From Allium sativum (lineage: Eukaryota; Streptophyta; Magnoliopsida; Asparagales; Amaryllidaceae): a stretch of 64,000 nucleotides of DNA. A model generated the notes under the pieces. It did not search any database and was not told where the DNA came from. It was given only the letters and a program-made list of their open reading frames with translations. A program made the translations under genes and the position numbers. Positions 1 through 11,473 of the stretch are shown here, one piece after another. How positions within the stretch are numbered: the first letter of the stretch is position 1; the number at the start of each line of letters is the position of its first letter. Location of the stretch: the NCBI GenBank assembly GCA_030737875.1, contig CM060910.1, forward strand, positions 246,048,427 to 246,112,426. The letters are read 5' to 3'.

Positions 1-1271
1 TATCGATAGACATCAGTCGCATGGCGTGAATTGCCTACGTGGCATGCCTGAGTGGCAAATGATCAAGGCTTTTGTTGAAAAGCAGAGCCTTGTGGTTGAT
101 TATCAAAGCATAGCTTTAATATAGCGCCGCTTTGTGTATAACGTCAATTCGCGAGCTTTACACCCCGATGTGAACCAGAAATGGGAGAGGACTGCAGGGA
201 GAACATGCGTTTCTTTCTAGCTAGGAGTGATGTCAGGGTTAACACGCCCTGACATTTTACTTCTGTGGATGATGGAAAGCGAGGTACCTCAGATATATCG
301 GTTACTACGGAGCCGATGGATATTGAGTCACCTGGCTCAATTACGCCCCATAGGGCGGGGAAACGTATTGTTCAGGGATTATTAATCCACTTAAAATGTG
401 GAGCGGACCTGAAGATCCAAGGTGCACTTGATCCCTGAGCCTGAGATATGGGCTAGATTGTCTCGAATTCGGTAAGGGCGATCCCTTGCCTTGGTTCACA
501 GATGGAATCCAACTTCCAATACGACATTTCAGTTATGATTGTGGAGACTAGTATGACTACATAGTGGAATGGGGCACTCATGCCGTCTATGATTGATACA
601 TTTATATTTGAAAATGTTTCTGACACTATACACTTATAGCAACAATAAAATATGAAATTTTACGTACTAAGCATTTTTGGCTATTATAAGGTAAAAACTA
701 TATCCTCTGACTTGCGTTGCATTGTGTGATGGGACTTGTGTCTTAAAATAGATTATTTTTCTTTAATTAGCATTGTGTTGTTTGTTTTATGCACTGGTAT
801 TCTTGGGAGGAAACCCGTTCCGTGTTATACGGCGTGGTCCCTTGATTTACTTAACTGTAAAAATCAATTTGATAACTGTTTTTAGTTCTCACACCATTCA
901 CATGACTGACTTAGAGTTTATTATTTTAACCTAAACTCTGGGTGCCCCTATTTTCCAAATGGGCAATTAGTAGTTGGGTTTTGCAGATATTATATTCACA
1001 CGATCCTGGTTTATAGCTGAAGTGATATTCGGAAAGCTCTGTATCTGTGTATTTCTTTCAGTTGTGTTTTGTATTAATTTTCCGCTCCATTGTAATTTGT
1101 AAATCTCGGATATTTGTCAAATGTATGATATTTATTCATATTATGTTATATTCTTGTACTTTGATGAAAATTGTTGTAATAATCAATGAAATGTTCTTCT
1201 GTTGTGTTCTGATTTGTCGTGTTCTCAACTCAATACAGGCTTTCCTTCACGCGGAGTTTCGGGTCGTGTCA
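1..1271 (+). mobile_element. Element C, 3' part of its upstream LTR
   Basis: Bases 1-1095 recur as a direct repeat at 4848-5945, about 90 percent identical by eye. The copy ends in GTGTCA at 1271 and is followed three bases later by a tRNA primer site, which is how an upstream LTR ends. The LTR begins before the window. It contains the AGAGTTTA/TAAACTCT hairpin (913-939) and a TTTTGCAG splice-acceptor-like site at 979-986, both also found in the other long LTRs here. The phrase around 690-705 (TATAAGGTAAAAACT) is shared with the LTRs of B, D and E. No coding potential is credible; the short open frames at 1047 and 1515 have no recognisable domain. Confidence 0.8.
913..939 (+). other. Conserved LTR hairpin (C copy 1)
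   Basis: Perfect 8-bp stem AGAGTTTA/TAAACTCT with a short AT-rich loop, followed by GGGTGCCCC. Equivalent hairpins occur in the second C copy (5761-5785), both D LTRs (40237-40275, 47501-47539), B (15801-15822) and A (34995-35028). The loops differ while the stems are kept. A structural role in the RNA is inferred. Confidence 0.6.
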
Positions 1272-1274
1272 GTT

Positions 1275-1286
1275 TGGTATCAGAGC
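1275..1286 (+). other. Primer binding site of element C
   Basis: TGGTATCAGAGC is complementary to the 3' end of plant initiator Met tRNA. It lies three bases after the LTR end at 1271, the standard arrangement for priming minus-strand DNA synthesis. It fixes the + orientation of the element and the 3' boundary of its upstream LTR. Confidence 0.9.
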
Positions 1287-1386
1287 TTTGGTTTACAGAG
1301 CTTGAGAACAAGACACATTAGAACCGAATGAAAGAATTCATCAAAGATTGGATTAGTAATATCCAATGAGAATGACTCGTCAGAGA

Positions 1387-1405
1387 TGGGATCAACAGTA
1401 TCCTA
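1387..1405 (+). other. Primer-proximal RNA hairpin (C)
   Basis: The 19-nt TGGGATCAACAGTATCCTA folds into a six-pair stem (one G-U pair) and is followed by GAATGAG. The same 19-nt block with the same 3' flank lies downstream of the primer site in B (25790-25808) and D (47050-47068). Stem positions change in compensating fashion between the three. A role in genome packaging or dimerisation is inferred from position. Confidence 0.65.
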
Positions 1406-2052
1406 GAATGAGTCAGAAGAGTATTAATTATTAAAAACAATTTTTTTTCAAGATTTAAACCTTATAATACGTATTTGAATATTTATTTTATATTGAATTT
1501 GGACAATCGAGTATATGAAGATTTTGAATATACACGTAATTAATGTGTATTCAAAGTCTCAAATATACTGGATAGATATAGAATCACACTCTAGTCGCCC
1601 GGAGATGATTCTGATGATGGAGCTCCATCATCAGTGTGTATTTTCGAGTTTCGAAAGTGGGATTTCTATATATTTCCAATTGACTGGTGTGAGAACCAAA
1701 ACTTAGTTAGTGTGCATTGATTGTAAATTGGCATCAAAAATATGATTTTTGGCTATGTATTAAAGTTATGCATTTGAAAAGCTATTTCACTAATTGATTG
1801 TTGATTGTGTTGTTTGATTATTGGTTTGATTAATAAAAATATTGGAACGATAATTAATTTAACCAATATGACAATGAAAGGTAAACTTAGCCAAACCGAG
1901 TTAAATATTGAACTGAATTAAAAATTGATAGAAAATGCATACACGTACATATATATATGTGTGAACAGGTTATGGATAAACTGCTAAGAAGAGGAATAAA
2001 ATTTTATGCCCGACAAATAGGTACGTGTTTACTAGTTTTCTTTTTCTTTAAA

Positions 2053-2200
2053 TGATTTATGAGCCTAAGGTTGGCTGCTTGGCATTTTCGTTTTCTTTTA
2101 AAGATTTATGAGCCTAAGGCTGGCCGCTTGGCATTTTCTTTTTCTTTTAAAGATTTTATGAGCCTAAGGCTGGCCGCTTGGCATTCTCTTTTTCTTTTGG
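2053..2200 (+). repeat. 49-bp tandem repeat, three copies
   Basis: Units start at 2054, 2103 and 2152 with GATTTATGAGCCTAAGG and end in a CTTTTTCTTTT pyrimidine run. A single diverged unit sits inside both LTRs of D (41687-41745 and its twin near 48950), so the unit is part of a module shared by the clan and was expanded only in C. Confidence 0.85.
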
Positions 2201-2275
2201 ATTGATGAGGGTCCTGCGAGGCGAGTTGCGATTCTAAATGTTTCCCTGTACAAAGGAGGTTATGGCAAAAAAAAT

Positions 2276-2375
2276 TATATATGTGTGTATGAAATCCATA
2301 TAAATAAAATTATATATGTTTATCATTGTTGTTCTATATATGTGTGTATGAAATCCATATAAATAACATTATATA
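2276..2375 (+). repeat. 59-bp tandem duplication
   Basis: ATGTGTGTATGAAATCCATA recurs 59 bases apart (2281 and 2340), with near-identical AT-rich flanks. It probably arose by slippage in non-coding retrotransposon DNA. Confidence 0.8.
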
Positions 2376-3427
2376 GTAATTGACAGTGTCTGATTCCAGT
2401 TCAAAAAGAATGAATATTTTAAAATAATATTCAATAAAAGATTAAAGTCTGATTTTGCTGTCCGATTTGCGATGGACACGAATATATTTAAATATATTAA
2501 GCCATGTTGATTAGATTAACGCCATTTTGACGTGAACGATATTTATATCGATTTTATTCATTTTTATAATGAATATTGAAAAGGAAATGATTTCAAAATC
2601 TGATATTTTGAAAATATTATCATTTTTATATTATAATGATAAGGAAAATTCAATTTTGATTTAAAATTGAAAAATGAAGTCAGAATCAGTTTAAAACGAA
2701 TTTATAAAATACGTTTTAAATGGAAATCGGCGAAATATATATAATATACATATTATATATATTTAATGGCCTGAATAGAATGCACCACGGCAATTCGCGA
2801 ATTTTGACCATTGACTTTGAATTGACGTTACAGGTGATCCGACCGTCTGATTCTCCTAAAACCGGAACCATTGGGTTCATATCGAAATGAGCTTTCCAAC
2901 TAATATAAGAAATTTGAAATCTAACGGTTGGATTTGGAATTAAGTCCAAATCAAATTTGGAAAAGGTCACTGTAAGTGCAGTTCAATGACCGTTTGGAAA
3001 TCGACTGTACAAGCCTTGATAAAATTATTAAAAATATTAATAATTTGTGTAAAGTCATAATAAATGATTGGGAAAGAATTTGGATGATAAATTCCATATT
3101 TGGAAAGATAAAACTATATTTTTGTCGAAATGAACTAGTTATTAAATAGAATTATAATCCAATTATTTTTAAATAAATAAATTGGATTGATAATGGGTTT
3201 TGATATTACCAGAATTTCCAATATATGAATTGGAATGGACTTGAATCAAAATTCTCTTCGGAATATTTCAATATCGGATTCCGTGATGATACAAATATTA
3301 TTATGGAAATTTGGAAGATACATATATATCGTTATTTCCAATACGATATTTGTCGGTTTCAGAATTTGATATTGAATATAAGCCGATATAATTTCTATTC
3401 AGATCCTTGTATTTAATATCGAATTAG

Positions 3428-4075
3428 ATTTTGGGTTTGTCGTGAACGTTTTCTTAATTAACACTGTTCTTAAACCCAGTTGAGAAAAGATTAAATCTTT
3501 TAAATAACATTTAAAGGAGTTAACCAATTAATATTTAATTGGGATTGAAAAGAATGTGATTTTGGGTTTGTTGTGAATGGTGTCTTAAATAACACTGTTC
3601 TTGAACCCCGTGTGAAAAAAATAAATCTTTTAATTAAGATTATTAGAGTTTCCAATTAATTAACATTTAATTGGAATGAAATGAAATGTGAACTGGGTTT
3701 ATCGCGAATTGTGCTTTAAATAACACTTGTTCTTTAACTCGATTTATAGTGAAATAGGATTTGGAATATATAAATCTTTTATTAAGATTTAATGGAAATT
3801 TTCCAAAGTAAAGTTTTCCAATTTGATAAGATAAATTGGAATGGAATGGAAATCAATTTGGTAATAATTGAAGTGAGCTTCTGTGGAGGAAGACTGTTAA
3901 TATATATGGAATTTAAAAGGCTTTTAAATTATTCCATTTATATTATTAGTCGGATGCGGAAATTGATATCGATTATATATATTGATATGTTTTCCATGAA
4001 AATTCCATAATTAATGGAATGTGATTTTGGGTTTATCGTGAAGCGTGTTTTAAATGGCATTGATTCTTTAACCCA
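3428..4075 (+). repeat. Degenerate 131-bp tandem repeat in C LTR
   Basis: The phrase GGGTTT(G/A)T(C/T)GTGAA followed about 25 bases later by AACACTGTTCTT recurs at 3428, 3559, 3690 and, after a gap, 4022. The first three are 131 bases apart. Units carry TTTAATTGG-type runs between them and are clearly diverged, so the array is old. Confidence 0.75.
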
Positions 4076-4847
4076 GTTAAAAATAGGATATGATTTCTCA
4101 AATTTAAATAATCATTAATATTGATTTTTGGGAAGATTAAAACTAAGTGGAGTTTTAATGAATCTTTAATTAGATTGGAATGTGAATATGATAATTTAAA
4201 TTATCAAATTTGCGAAATGGTCGAGAATGGAGTATTACTAGTTTTGCTCCATGGGATGAATAGGTTGGGATTGGGAAATATAACAAATGATTATTTCGGT
4301 AAGGTTCGCTAATCCCAACTAGTTTGGAAAACCTTAATTTGGTCTGAATTGTGAAAAGAATATTTGAATAAAAGAATATTATGGATTGGAATGAGGCGTA
4401 TGTTGTGTTTGTGTAGCACTTGTTTATAAAATACGCGGGTTATTCGGAAAGATCGGGTTTATCCCTTTCTGAATAACTGATTCAACGATATGTCGACGAT
4501 GAAGACTGTGGTTGAAGACTGGAGGTCTTCACATCGTTTTGATGATTACTGATGTCTTGATTGGGCTGTACACCCAAGAGGAGTTAATAAGTGGTGATCG
4601 TTCATACGTACTTAGAGATCGACGGATATGTGAGGGCCACTCTCCTATATTGGACATATGGGACGAGGAAAAAGGTGCCTCCGGTTTCGTTTAGACCTAG
4701 AACGAACTTGTAAATGGACTATATGTCTAACATGGGGTTTCATTATGTGTTGATAGATCTCTATTAAATATATATTTGTTTGGTGGCGGGTAATTTATTC
4801 TCTTGCTTAAAACCCTTCTCTGAGACATACGAGCTCAGAGCTTATAT

Positions 4848-5945
4848 ATCGATAGACATCAGTCGCATGGCGTGAATTGCCTGTGTGGCATGCCTGATTG
4901 GCATATGATCAAGGCTTTTGTTGAAAAGTAGAGCCTTGTGGTTGATGATCAAAGCATAGCTTTAATATAGCGCTGCTTTGTGTGTAGCGTTAATTCGCAA
5001 GCCTCACACCCCGGTGTGAACCAGAAATGGAAGAGGACTACAGGGAGAACATGCGTTTCTTTCTAGTTAGGAGTGGTGTCATAGTTAACATGCCCTGACA
5101 TTTTACTTATGTGGATGATGGAAAATGAGGTACCTCGGATATATCGGTTACTACGGTGTCGATAGATATTGAGTCATCTGGCTCAATTACGCCCCATAGG
5201 GTGGGGAAACGTATTGTTCAGGGATTATTAATCCACTTAAAAGGTGGAGCAGCCCTGAAGATCCAAGGCACACTCGAGCTCTGAGCCTGAGACATGGGCT
5301 AGATTGTCTCGAATTCGGTATGGATGATCCCTTGCCTTAGTTCACAGATGGAATCCAACTTCCAATACGGCATTTCGGTTTTGATTGTAGAGCCTAGTAT
5401 GGCGACATAGTGGGATGAGGAACTCATGTCGTCTGTGATTGATACATTTATATTTGAAACTGTTTCTGACACTATACACTTATAGCAATAATAAAATACG
5501 AAATTTCACGTACTAAGCATTTTTGGCTATTATAAGGTAAAAACTCTATCCTCCGGCTTGCGTTGCATTGTGTGATGGGACCTGAGTCTTATAATAGCTT
5601 TATTTTTCTTTAATTAGCATTGTGCTGTTTGTTTTATGCATTGGTATTCTTAGGAGGAAACCCGTTCCATGTTATACGGCGTGGTCCCTTGATTTACTTA
5701 ACTGTAAAAATCAATTTGATAACTGTTTTTAGTTCTCACACCAGTCATATGACTGAACTGGAGTTTATTGTTTTAACCTAAACTCTTGGTGCCCCTATTT
5801 TCTGCACGGGAAACTAATAGTTGGGCTTTACAGATATATTATTCACAGGATCCTAGTTTATAGCTGAAGTGATATTCGGAAAGCTCTGTATCTGTGTATT
5901 TCTTTCAGTTGTATTTTGTATTAATTTTCCACAACATTGTAATTC
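4848..5945 (+). repeat. Direct repeat of window bases 1-1095
   Basis: It starts TATCGATAGACATCAGTCGC at 4849 as at base 1 and is collinear to about TTGTAATT at 5942. It contains the hairpin at 5761-5785 and a TTTACAG acceptor-like site at 5827-5833. It is the evidence that C is a two-LTR element. Confidence 0.9.
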
Positions 5946-6924
5946 AAAAATTTTTGATATTCGTTAATAAACAACAACGTTTATTTAACAAATATCAAGG
6001 AATTTCTATATAATTGAATATTGTTCTAAACCAAATTTCCGAATATTGAGTTTAGAATATATGTATTGGGTGTTCTGCTTGGATATATATGATTATAATG
6101 ATTTATTACGATTTAAAATGAATTGTTTTTGGATTTAATTCTATTTTATCGCCATTATATAGGTCGTAGGAATAGTTTTATCTTTAAATGACCTTCGTTT
6201 CCGAAGAAACAAGTTTTATTGGAATACGTGCAATTAATTATTGCTATATTTCCAGTTTGGGGCCGATCGGAGTTGTTTTGTCGGTAGACGAAATTTAAGG
6301 GTGAACCATTGATTAGAATTTGAATAAAATAGCACAGTTTTTGCAAACGGAGTCTGTTTCCAACGAAATCAGTTCCATTGGGACCGAAACGTCGAGACGT
6401 AGTGGTATATTTATGTTCGTCAGTGTTTGGCGGTGCGAACTTAACAGTGAATGATAAATAGCGGTACGGATTTTATGGTCAGTGATATAAATTAGATACC
6501 AGGTAAAATAAATTGAAACGGCTGCTTGCAAATTCATTGGATTTTCACAAACGTGTACATTAATGGCCCTTATTAAAACATGATTTTATTATATGCAAGT
6601 TATGTTCCTAGTTCATATAACCCAAAGAAGAAACCAATAATGCATAGATCCAAATAACCGCATATTTCGAGGTATCCAATTCCATGAACAGTGGAGACTT
6701 ATGAATGATGCAGCCACCCTAAGAAATTAAACAAGGCCTACTTTTCTATGTATTTTATTTTCAAAATTAAAATAGTCCATGCTTTCTGAATGAACCACGC
6801 CATACTGGTTACCTAATTCCCATATGTACATGCCATCTCCCTAAAACTAAAAATTCAACCCCTAAGCTATTATGATCTATGTTATGCGAGTGAAAGGCGT
6901 TCTCCTTATCCTAAGTTTCTTCCT

Positions 6925-6934
6925 TCTATATATG
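6925..6934 (+). promoter_or_regulatory. Candidate TATA box of LTR E
   Basis: TCTATATATG precedes a CT-rich, GC-richer leader (6940-7050). The placement mirrors TATA boxes in the LTRs of D, F and G, some 550-1000 bases from the LTR start. Confidence 0.45.
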
Positions 6935-7868
6935 ACAGCTTGAATCTTCTTCCAGCGAGAAAAACAAAAACCCATCCTCCCATGGTCAAAACCCAATCTC
7001 TTCCCAAACCTCCATTGCAAAAGGAATGCAAGCCGTACAAACCAACCGTGAGCATCCTTATAAGAAGCAGTTCAACTGCAAGGAAAAGAACGGGTGGCAA
7101 GTCGTAGTGGGTTTTTCGTTGAGCGATGGTGACTGGCAGCATTCGGAAGGTGGTGGGGCATTGATGTTGGCACAGTTCTTGGGTGCGTGATGAGTGTGGT
7201 TCGAAAACGTTGCTGCATAGAGAAGTGGTGGTAATGGGACAATGTTCAGAGCTGGCTGATGGAGCTGTTATGGCTTCAGAAAACAATGAGGTGGAGTTTG
7301 TATTTGAAAAGAAGCAGTGAGGGATTGTCAGAACGAAGGGAAGTTATACCATTTTTTGAATGGGGGAATTAACTGAGGAGAAGGGAATGTAAGTGGTGAA
7401 GGGGAGTTTACTTTTAACATAAAAGGTGGCGGATGCGTGCTGTGTAGGGCGTGGATGGTGGGGTTCAAAGATGTAAAATTGGTGCAGGTTGAAGTTAAAA
7501 GGGGAAAGTGGGCAGTTCAAATGTACGTGCATGAGTTTCATATATCAGCTTCAGGGAGGATTCTGTTAATATAGACAGAAGAGAGTTGTAGTTACTGTGA
7601 TGGGAAAAGGTGAAGTTGCATGTGAAACAGGCGGATGGAAGAACAACTGTTCAAATATAGGGAAACAAGCTACACTAGCGGTCAGCAAAGTAGGTGGCAT
7701 TCTAAGGATAAGCGATAGGTGCAGCAGAAATGTTGGAAGGAGAAGGTGAATTCAAATGGCAGGTGGAGAAGATGAAATCTATTTAAAACGGTGTAGGTTG
7801 GTTTTTGGAACGTGCGCAAGGGAAGAGGGCTATACACATAAGTGGATGATTACATTTAATAAAGATAA

Positions 7869-7873
7869 TTAAG
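7869..7873 (+). repeat. Left target-site duplication of element A
   Basis: TTAAG directly precedes the LTR start TGTAATGACC. The bases after A's last LTR (35483-35487) are TTGAG, matching at four of five positions, as expected of an old 5-bp duplication with one mutation. Confidence 0.65.
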
Positions 7874-8505
7874 TGTAATGACCCGCATTCTACGTATCAA
7901 AGGATCATAGAATATTTATTTGTTTTCATATGAGGTCGTATAGTCATTAACTTTGGGAAATGACTATTGGGGTTATTTCCCATGTTCATGATTTTTGCCA
8001 ATTTTTAAATGACCGTTTTGCCTCTAGCTGATTTTGTTTCGGACATAACTTTTGATTGATAAAGACCTTTGACCTGAAACCACTTTCATTAGATCCGGAT
8101 GATGGTCTAATTTTCCGTTTTGGGGTCACATTAGCCAAACGGGCTTACCGTTTGGGAGATATGGATGAAACAAGGATTAGAAGGTGAAAAACAGCTTAAC
8201 CAGGCCTAATTAGAGTGATTAGCAGCTAGGCCCATAACCCATTTTGGGATTAGGGTTATGGGAGAGCTGATAGGGTTAGGGAATTCAATTTTTTTCATTT
8301 ATCAGCCGCCACTAACATCCTCTCAACCCTAACAATGGCTTCCACCTTCTAGAATCATCTTTAATCACCGTTTAATAAAGGATTAGGCTAAACTACATCA
8401 AATCAAGGCAAATCAACATCAAATTAGAGGCAAAGGCTACTGTTTGCATTGGAATTCGTGCCATTTAAAGAATCAGTTTAGATTTGAGTTTATATTTTGG
8501 CTAAG

Positions 8506-9873
8506 GTGAGTGATTTGCATTGATTTTCACTAATTATGGTTAATTAGAGGTGATTAGTGTTAATTAGCGAAGTTATAACTCAGAACAATTTGGAAAAATG
8601 TTTAGAAATTCTTAAATATTATTTTAAGCTTCTGTTAGAAATTTGGGTTAGTTTGGATATGTTTTGCTAATCCTATCACTAGTTATTGTTAAACATGATT
8701 AAGGGGGAAAACAAGGGTTCTAGGTATGTTTGATCTTTATATACATGTTAGATTATGGTTTTGGTGTTTGTGGATGATTATACATATTGCTATGACTGTT
8801 TGACATATTTTGTGGTTGTTTAGAACAGTTAGAATGGTCAAAATGTCGTTGTGAGGCATAAAAACAGTCGCTGGAAATTGCAGGAAAGTTGTGCAGGAAC
8901 CGGATCGGATCACCCCTCCCTTACGAACCGACTCCAATCGTGACAATCCCCCCACGAACCGACCCGCTCACCTGGAGTATGCCACGAACCACCTGAGGAA
9001 TCTAATCATGATATGATGCTTGAAGAGGATCACTCACGAACCAGAGAGCACGACCCGAACTGAGGGGATCATCACGATCCGAACCGATGGGATCATCACG
9101 ACCCGACCCAGAAGAGCATCGCGACCGAACCAAACCCTGTGAGGCACCATGACCCGATGCTTGGAGGAGACCATGACCGAACTGCTTCTCTGAACCGAAG
9201 CACCAAGACTGGAGCATCACGACCCAACCAAGAGGAGAAACAACAAACCAGTGAAGACCCGAACCAGATGGAGATCGAACCGATGGGTGGTTACGAAGCG
9301 ATGAGAAGTGAAATAAAGGGTCAAATTGATCCGAAGAATGCCAAAACCCGAGATGCAAAGGTAGTCCAAATAGGATGTAGATCTCAGGATCCAGTTGGTA
9401 ACCAACGAGTTAACTTCAGGAGTTGGACTTTGCTGCGGGATGTGTGCTAAGGGTTTATCGACGTCCATAACTTTGATTCACCACCAAAACGGATGTTAGG
9501 CTATGGATCAGTGCAGTGGGGTAGTTATTACTCCATGGGGCAGAGTGATTGTAGCATGGTTATGAGCCAGTGTAGTGGAGTCATCATGACTTCATGGGGT
9601 AGAGTGGACATAGGAAAGGATTAGTGGCTATGGATCAGTGCAGTGGAGTCGTCATGACTCCATAGGGCAGAGTGATCATAGCAAAGAAATTGGGTGGTCA
9701 AAGCAGTGGATATCATATGCTTTACGCACTGAGCGAGAGAAGTGAGGATGGTTGCTATGCTTGATTGTTTGCCATCATTATGACATGCACACCCCTACCC
9801 CTGTATCTTTACACAATATGTTAGTGTCACCTTAGAGTATTGTACATCTTGTGTGCTAACTCTTTGGTTGCAG
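8506..9873 (+). other. Candidate intron inside LTR1 of A
   Basis: A strong plant 5' splice site (AAG then GTGAGT at 8503-8511) is matched by a 3' site at 9873 (TTTGGTTGCAG) with a CTAAC branch-like motif at 9856-9860. Both sites are kept in LTR3 (33572 and 34915). The upstream exon would be an untranslated leader. Splicing is inferred; no transcript evidence is available here. Confidence 0.4.
9503..9685 (+). repeat. Three tandem ~64-bp units in LTR1
   Basis: Units with the core CAGTGNAGTGGAG followed by TGACTCCATGGGGCAGAGTG begin near 9503, 9563 and 9631. The same three units are in LTR3 (about 34545-34735), so they predate the insertion. Confidence 0.8.
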
Positions 9874-10442
9874 GTCCAGGTTCAGGTCTGGTTTAGTATA
9901 CCTGTTATTGTTCTGTTTTGCTGCTTCTCGCTCACACCAGACTTTTGTCTGAACCAGAGTTTTATGTCTCTTCTTATTGCTCTAGGTGCTCTTAAACGTG
10001 CAGACTAGAGACAGGTTAGGTGGTGTGCACGAGTATCTGCATAGGAGACGAGCAGGAGGCTTCCACATATGATATATACATATATTCTCTCTGTGTTGCT
10101 ACTGGTCACTACTTTGGGCGTTAGTAGTGTACCTTTCTTATTTTTCTTTAAAGACAGTTTTTGAAAGTTGTAATAATGATGATGTGGAACATAAGCTATA
10201 TTTTTAATTTTCCGCTACTATGATGGTTTAGTTTTCAGCTTATGCACCGTCTCACCTATTTTATGTCAAAGTTATGTTATTATTATATTTTATCCCATGC
10301 GCTGTGAGACATTCTACAGGTTCCTTGTTAGTTCAAAATTCCTTTCTTTTCCTTTCTTTTGTAACCATCCCGTGCTAGTTGGACATTGGCACAACGCACT
10401 TTTATTGGAAATGTCGGTTGGTGCGGAGCGGGACGTCACACT

Positions 10443-10454
10443 TGGTATCAGAGC
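10443..10454 (+). other. Primer binding site of element A
   Basis: TGGTATCAGAGC, complementary to initiator Met tRNA, two bases after the LTR1 end. It confirms + orientation and the LTR boundary. Confidence 0.92.
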
Positions 10455-10653
10455 TCTAAGTTGCGTAGTTAACCTAGGGAAAGACACCAGGGAGAGATAA
10501 TACGTGTATGAGAGCACGTATTTGTGATATTTTGGTTTTCAAAAGCTATATATATATACTATTAGTATATCTAAGGATGGAGTCGTACTGCACTGGCACC
10601 GCTGAAGAGATGGTTAATCGTTTCTCCTTACAGATTGAACGATGAGCTGAGAC

Positions 10654-11203
10654 ATGAGGAATACTGGTAAAGGAGCCAATAATGGGAATGCTCCTGATAT
10701 GAGGACAATGTTCACCGACTTCATGAGAGAGATGCTTAGGGATGTTCAGAGGGTAGTTCCTAATGCTGCAAATGGTGGTGGTGCAGCGGTGCAGGCTCCT
10801 AGGGCTGATTTCGCCAGGCTCTGTAAGGACTACACTAGTCTTCGTAGGAAGTCATTCCACAGTACAGAATCGGCTATGGAAGTTCAGGATTGGCTTGATA
10901 GTTGTGAGCGTATCTTTGAGGATCTGGGAATTGAAGACGCGATGAAGAGGGAGCTAGCATCCCGTCAACTGCAAGGACGGTCTATGAATTGGTGGAATGT
11001 TATTAAGGCAGCTACTCCTGAGGATCAAGCTACTTGGCATCAGTTCAAGGCCTGATTCAGTGATAAGTTCATCCCAGCTGCTCAGAAATCAGAATTGTTT
11101 AGGAAGTTCTTGGAGCTTGAGCAGAATGGTAGAGAAATCTCGGAGTATATTACTGAGTTCGATACTTATATCGAATTATGGGTTATTCCTTATCGACACT
11201 CCT
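10654..11203 (+). pseudogene. gag: Element A gag (capsid region), broken
   Basis: The structural protein of the retrotransposon particle. The open frame starts at an ATG 200 bases after the primer site and runs 133 codons to a TGA at 11053. The frame then continues with capsid-like sequence (FIPAAQKSELFRKFLELEQ, then EYITEFDTY) to another TGA at 11201. The WLDSCERIFEDLGI and NWWNVIKAATPED segments are typical of the plant retrotransposon gag family. The 11053 stop is probably CGA to TGA. From 11204 to about 11470 the reading frame is further disrupted. Confidence 0.85.
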
Positions 11204-11473
11204 GAGAAGGAGAATTAGAAGTTCATAATAGGCTTAGATCAGTATTTATGGGAAAGGCATATAAACCATATTGATGAGACTTTTGAATCGATTGTTGGGA
11301 AAGCATTGAGATCAGAGAGCCTTTATCCTAAGCCCAAGGCTGAAATTACTGTTGCATCTGCAAAGGGCCAAAGCCGCAAGCAAGCGGTGGAGGCAAGAAT
11401 AATTCTCATAATAAAAGGAAGCAGAGTCATAACCAAGCTAAGGATGGTCAGAAGAAGAATAAGAAAGATGTTG

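Larger units (their letters stand above)
1272..2390 (+). mobile_element. Element C interior, non-coding
   Basis: This stretch runs from the primer site to roughly where the second LTR should start; no clean polypurine tract marks that end, so 2390 is approximate. No gag or pol similarity is visible. Base order follows the non-coding ends of B's interior: a primer-proximal hairpin (1387-1405), then a module with ACAGGTTATGG and GCCCGACAAATAGG (1970-2025), then CAAAGGAGGTTATGGC (2253-2268). The last two match B at 20470-21110 read on the minus strand. C is therefore a non-autonomous (LARD-like) or deleted relative of B. Confidence 0.65.
2390..5945 (+). mobile_element. Element C downstream LTR, 3' end missing
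   Basis: The second LTR of C. Bases 4848-5945 repeat 1-1095 and place it beyond doubt. Bases 2800-2960 match, in the same relative strand, the B LTR module containing CTAACGGTTGGAT (17217-17710). The last roughly 170 bases expected from the upstream copy (up to the GTGTCA end) are missing: similarity stops at about 5945, where the E LTR begins. From the repeat spacing the intact LTR would be near 3.7 kb and the interior near 1.1 kb. Confidence 0.65.
5946..7873 (+). mobile_element. Giant LTR E, left half (U3 and leader)
   Basis: Interpreted as the first 1.9 kb of a 6-kb LTR whose remainder lies at 35488-39583, beyond element A. Support: A is flanked by matching target bases (TTAAG/TTGAG); 6170-6430 carries the U3-like phrasing seen in B and G (for example GTTTTATTGGAATAC and TCCATTGGGACCGAAACGT); a TATA box (6925-6934) is followed by a GC-richer leader, as in D; and the summed length (about 6.0 kb) matches the 6159-bp D LTR. 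The left edge is uncertain: TGTAATTC at 5939 resembles the D LTR start, but it overlaps C sequence. No gene is visible; minus-strand frames at 6906 and 7344 have no recognisable domain. Confidence 0.55.
7874..10440 (+). repeat. Element A LTR1
   Basis: TGTAATGACC at the start, GACGTCACA at the end, with a primer site two bases beyond. LTR3 is collinear over its whole 2.54 kb, with roughly 6 percent differences where I compared them. It contains a stretch of repeated CGAACCGA/CACGACCCGA motifs (8900-9170), a three-unit tandem repeat (9503-9685) and a putative intron (8506-9873). An open frame at 9139-9450 is also open, with changes, in LTR3 (34247-34492); it matches no domain I know and may be chance. 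Confidence 0.9.

Noticed and set aside
1275..1286. GGTATCAGAGC-like sites as tRNA gene pieces
   Set aside because: Each is only 12 nt at an LTR edge; they are primer sites, not tRNA genes. No cloverleaf was seen nearby.
6906..7541. Minus-strand frames in the E leader as host genes
   Set aside because: They lie just after a TATA box in the LTR leader and show no known domain.
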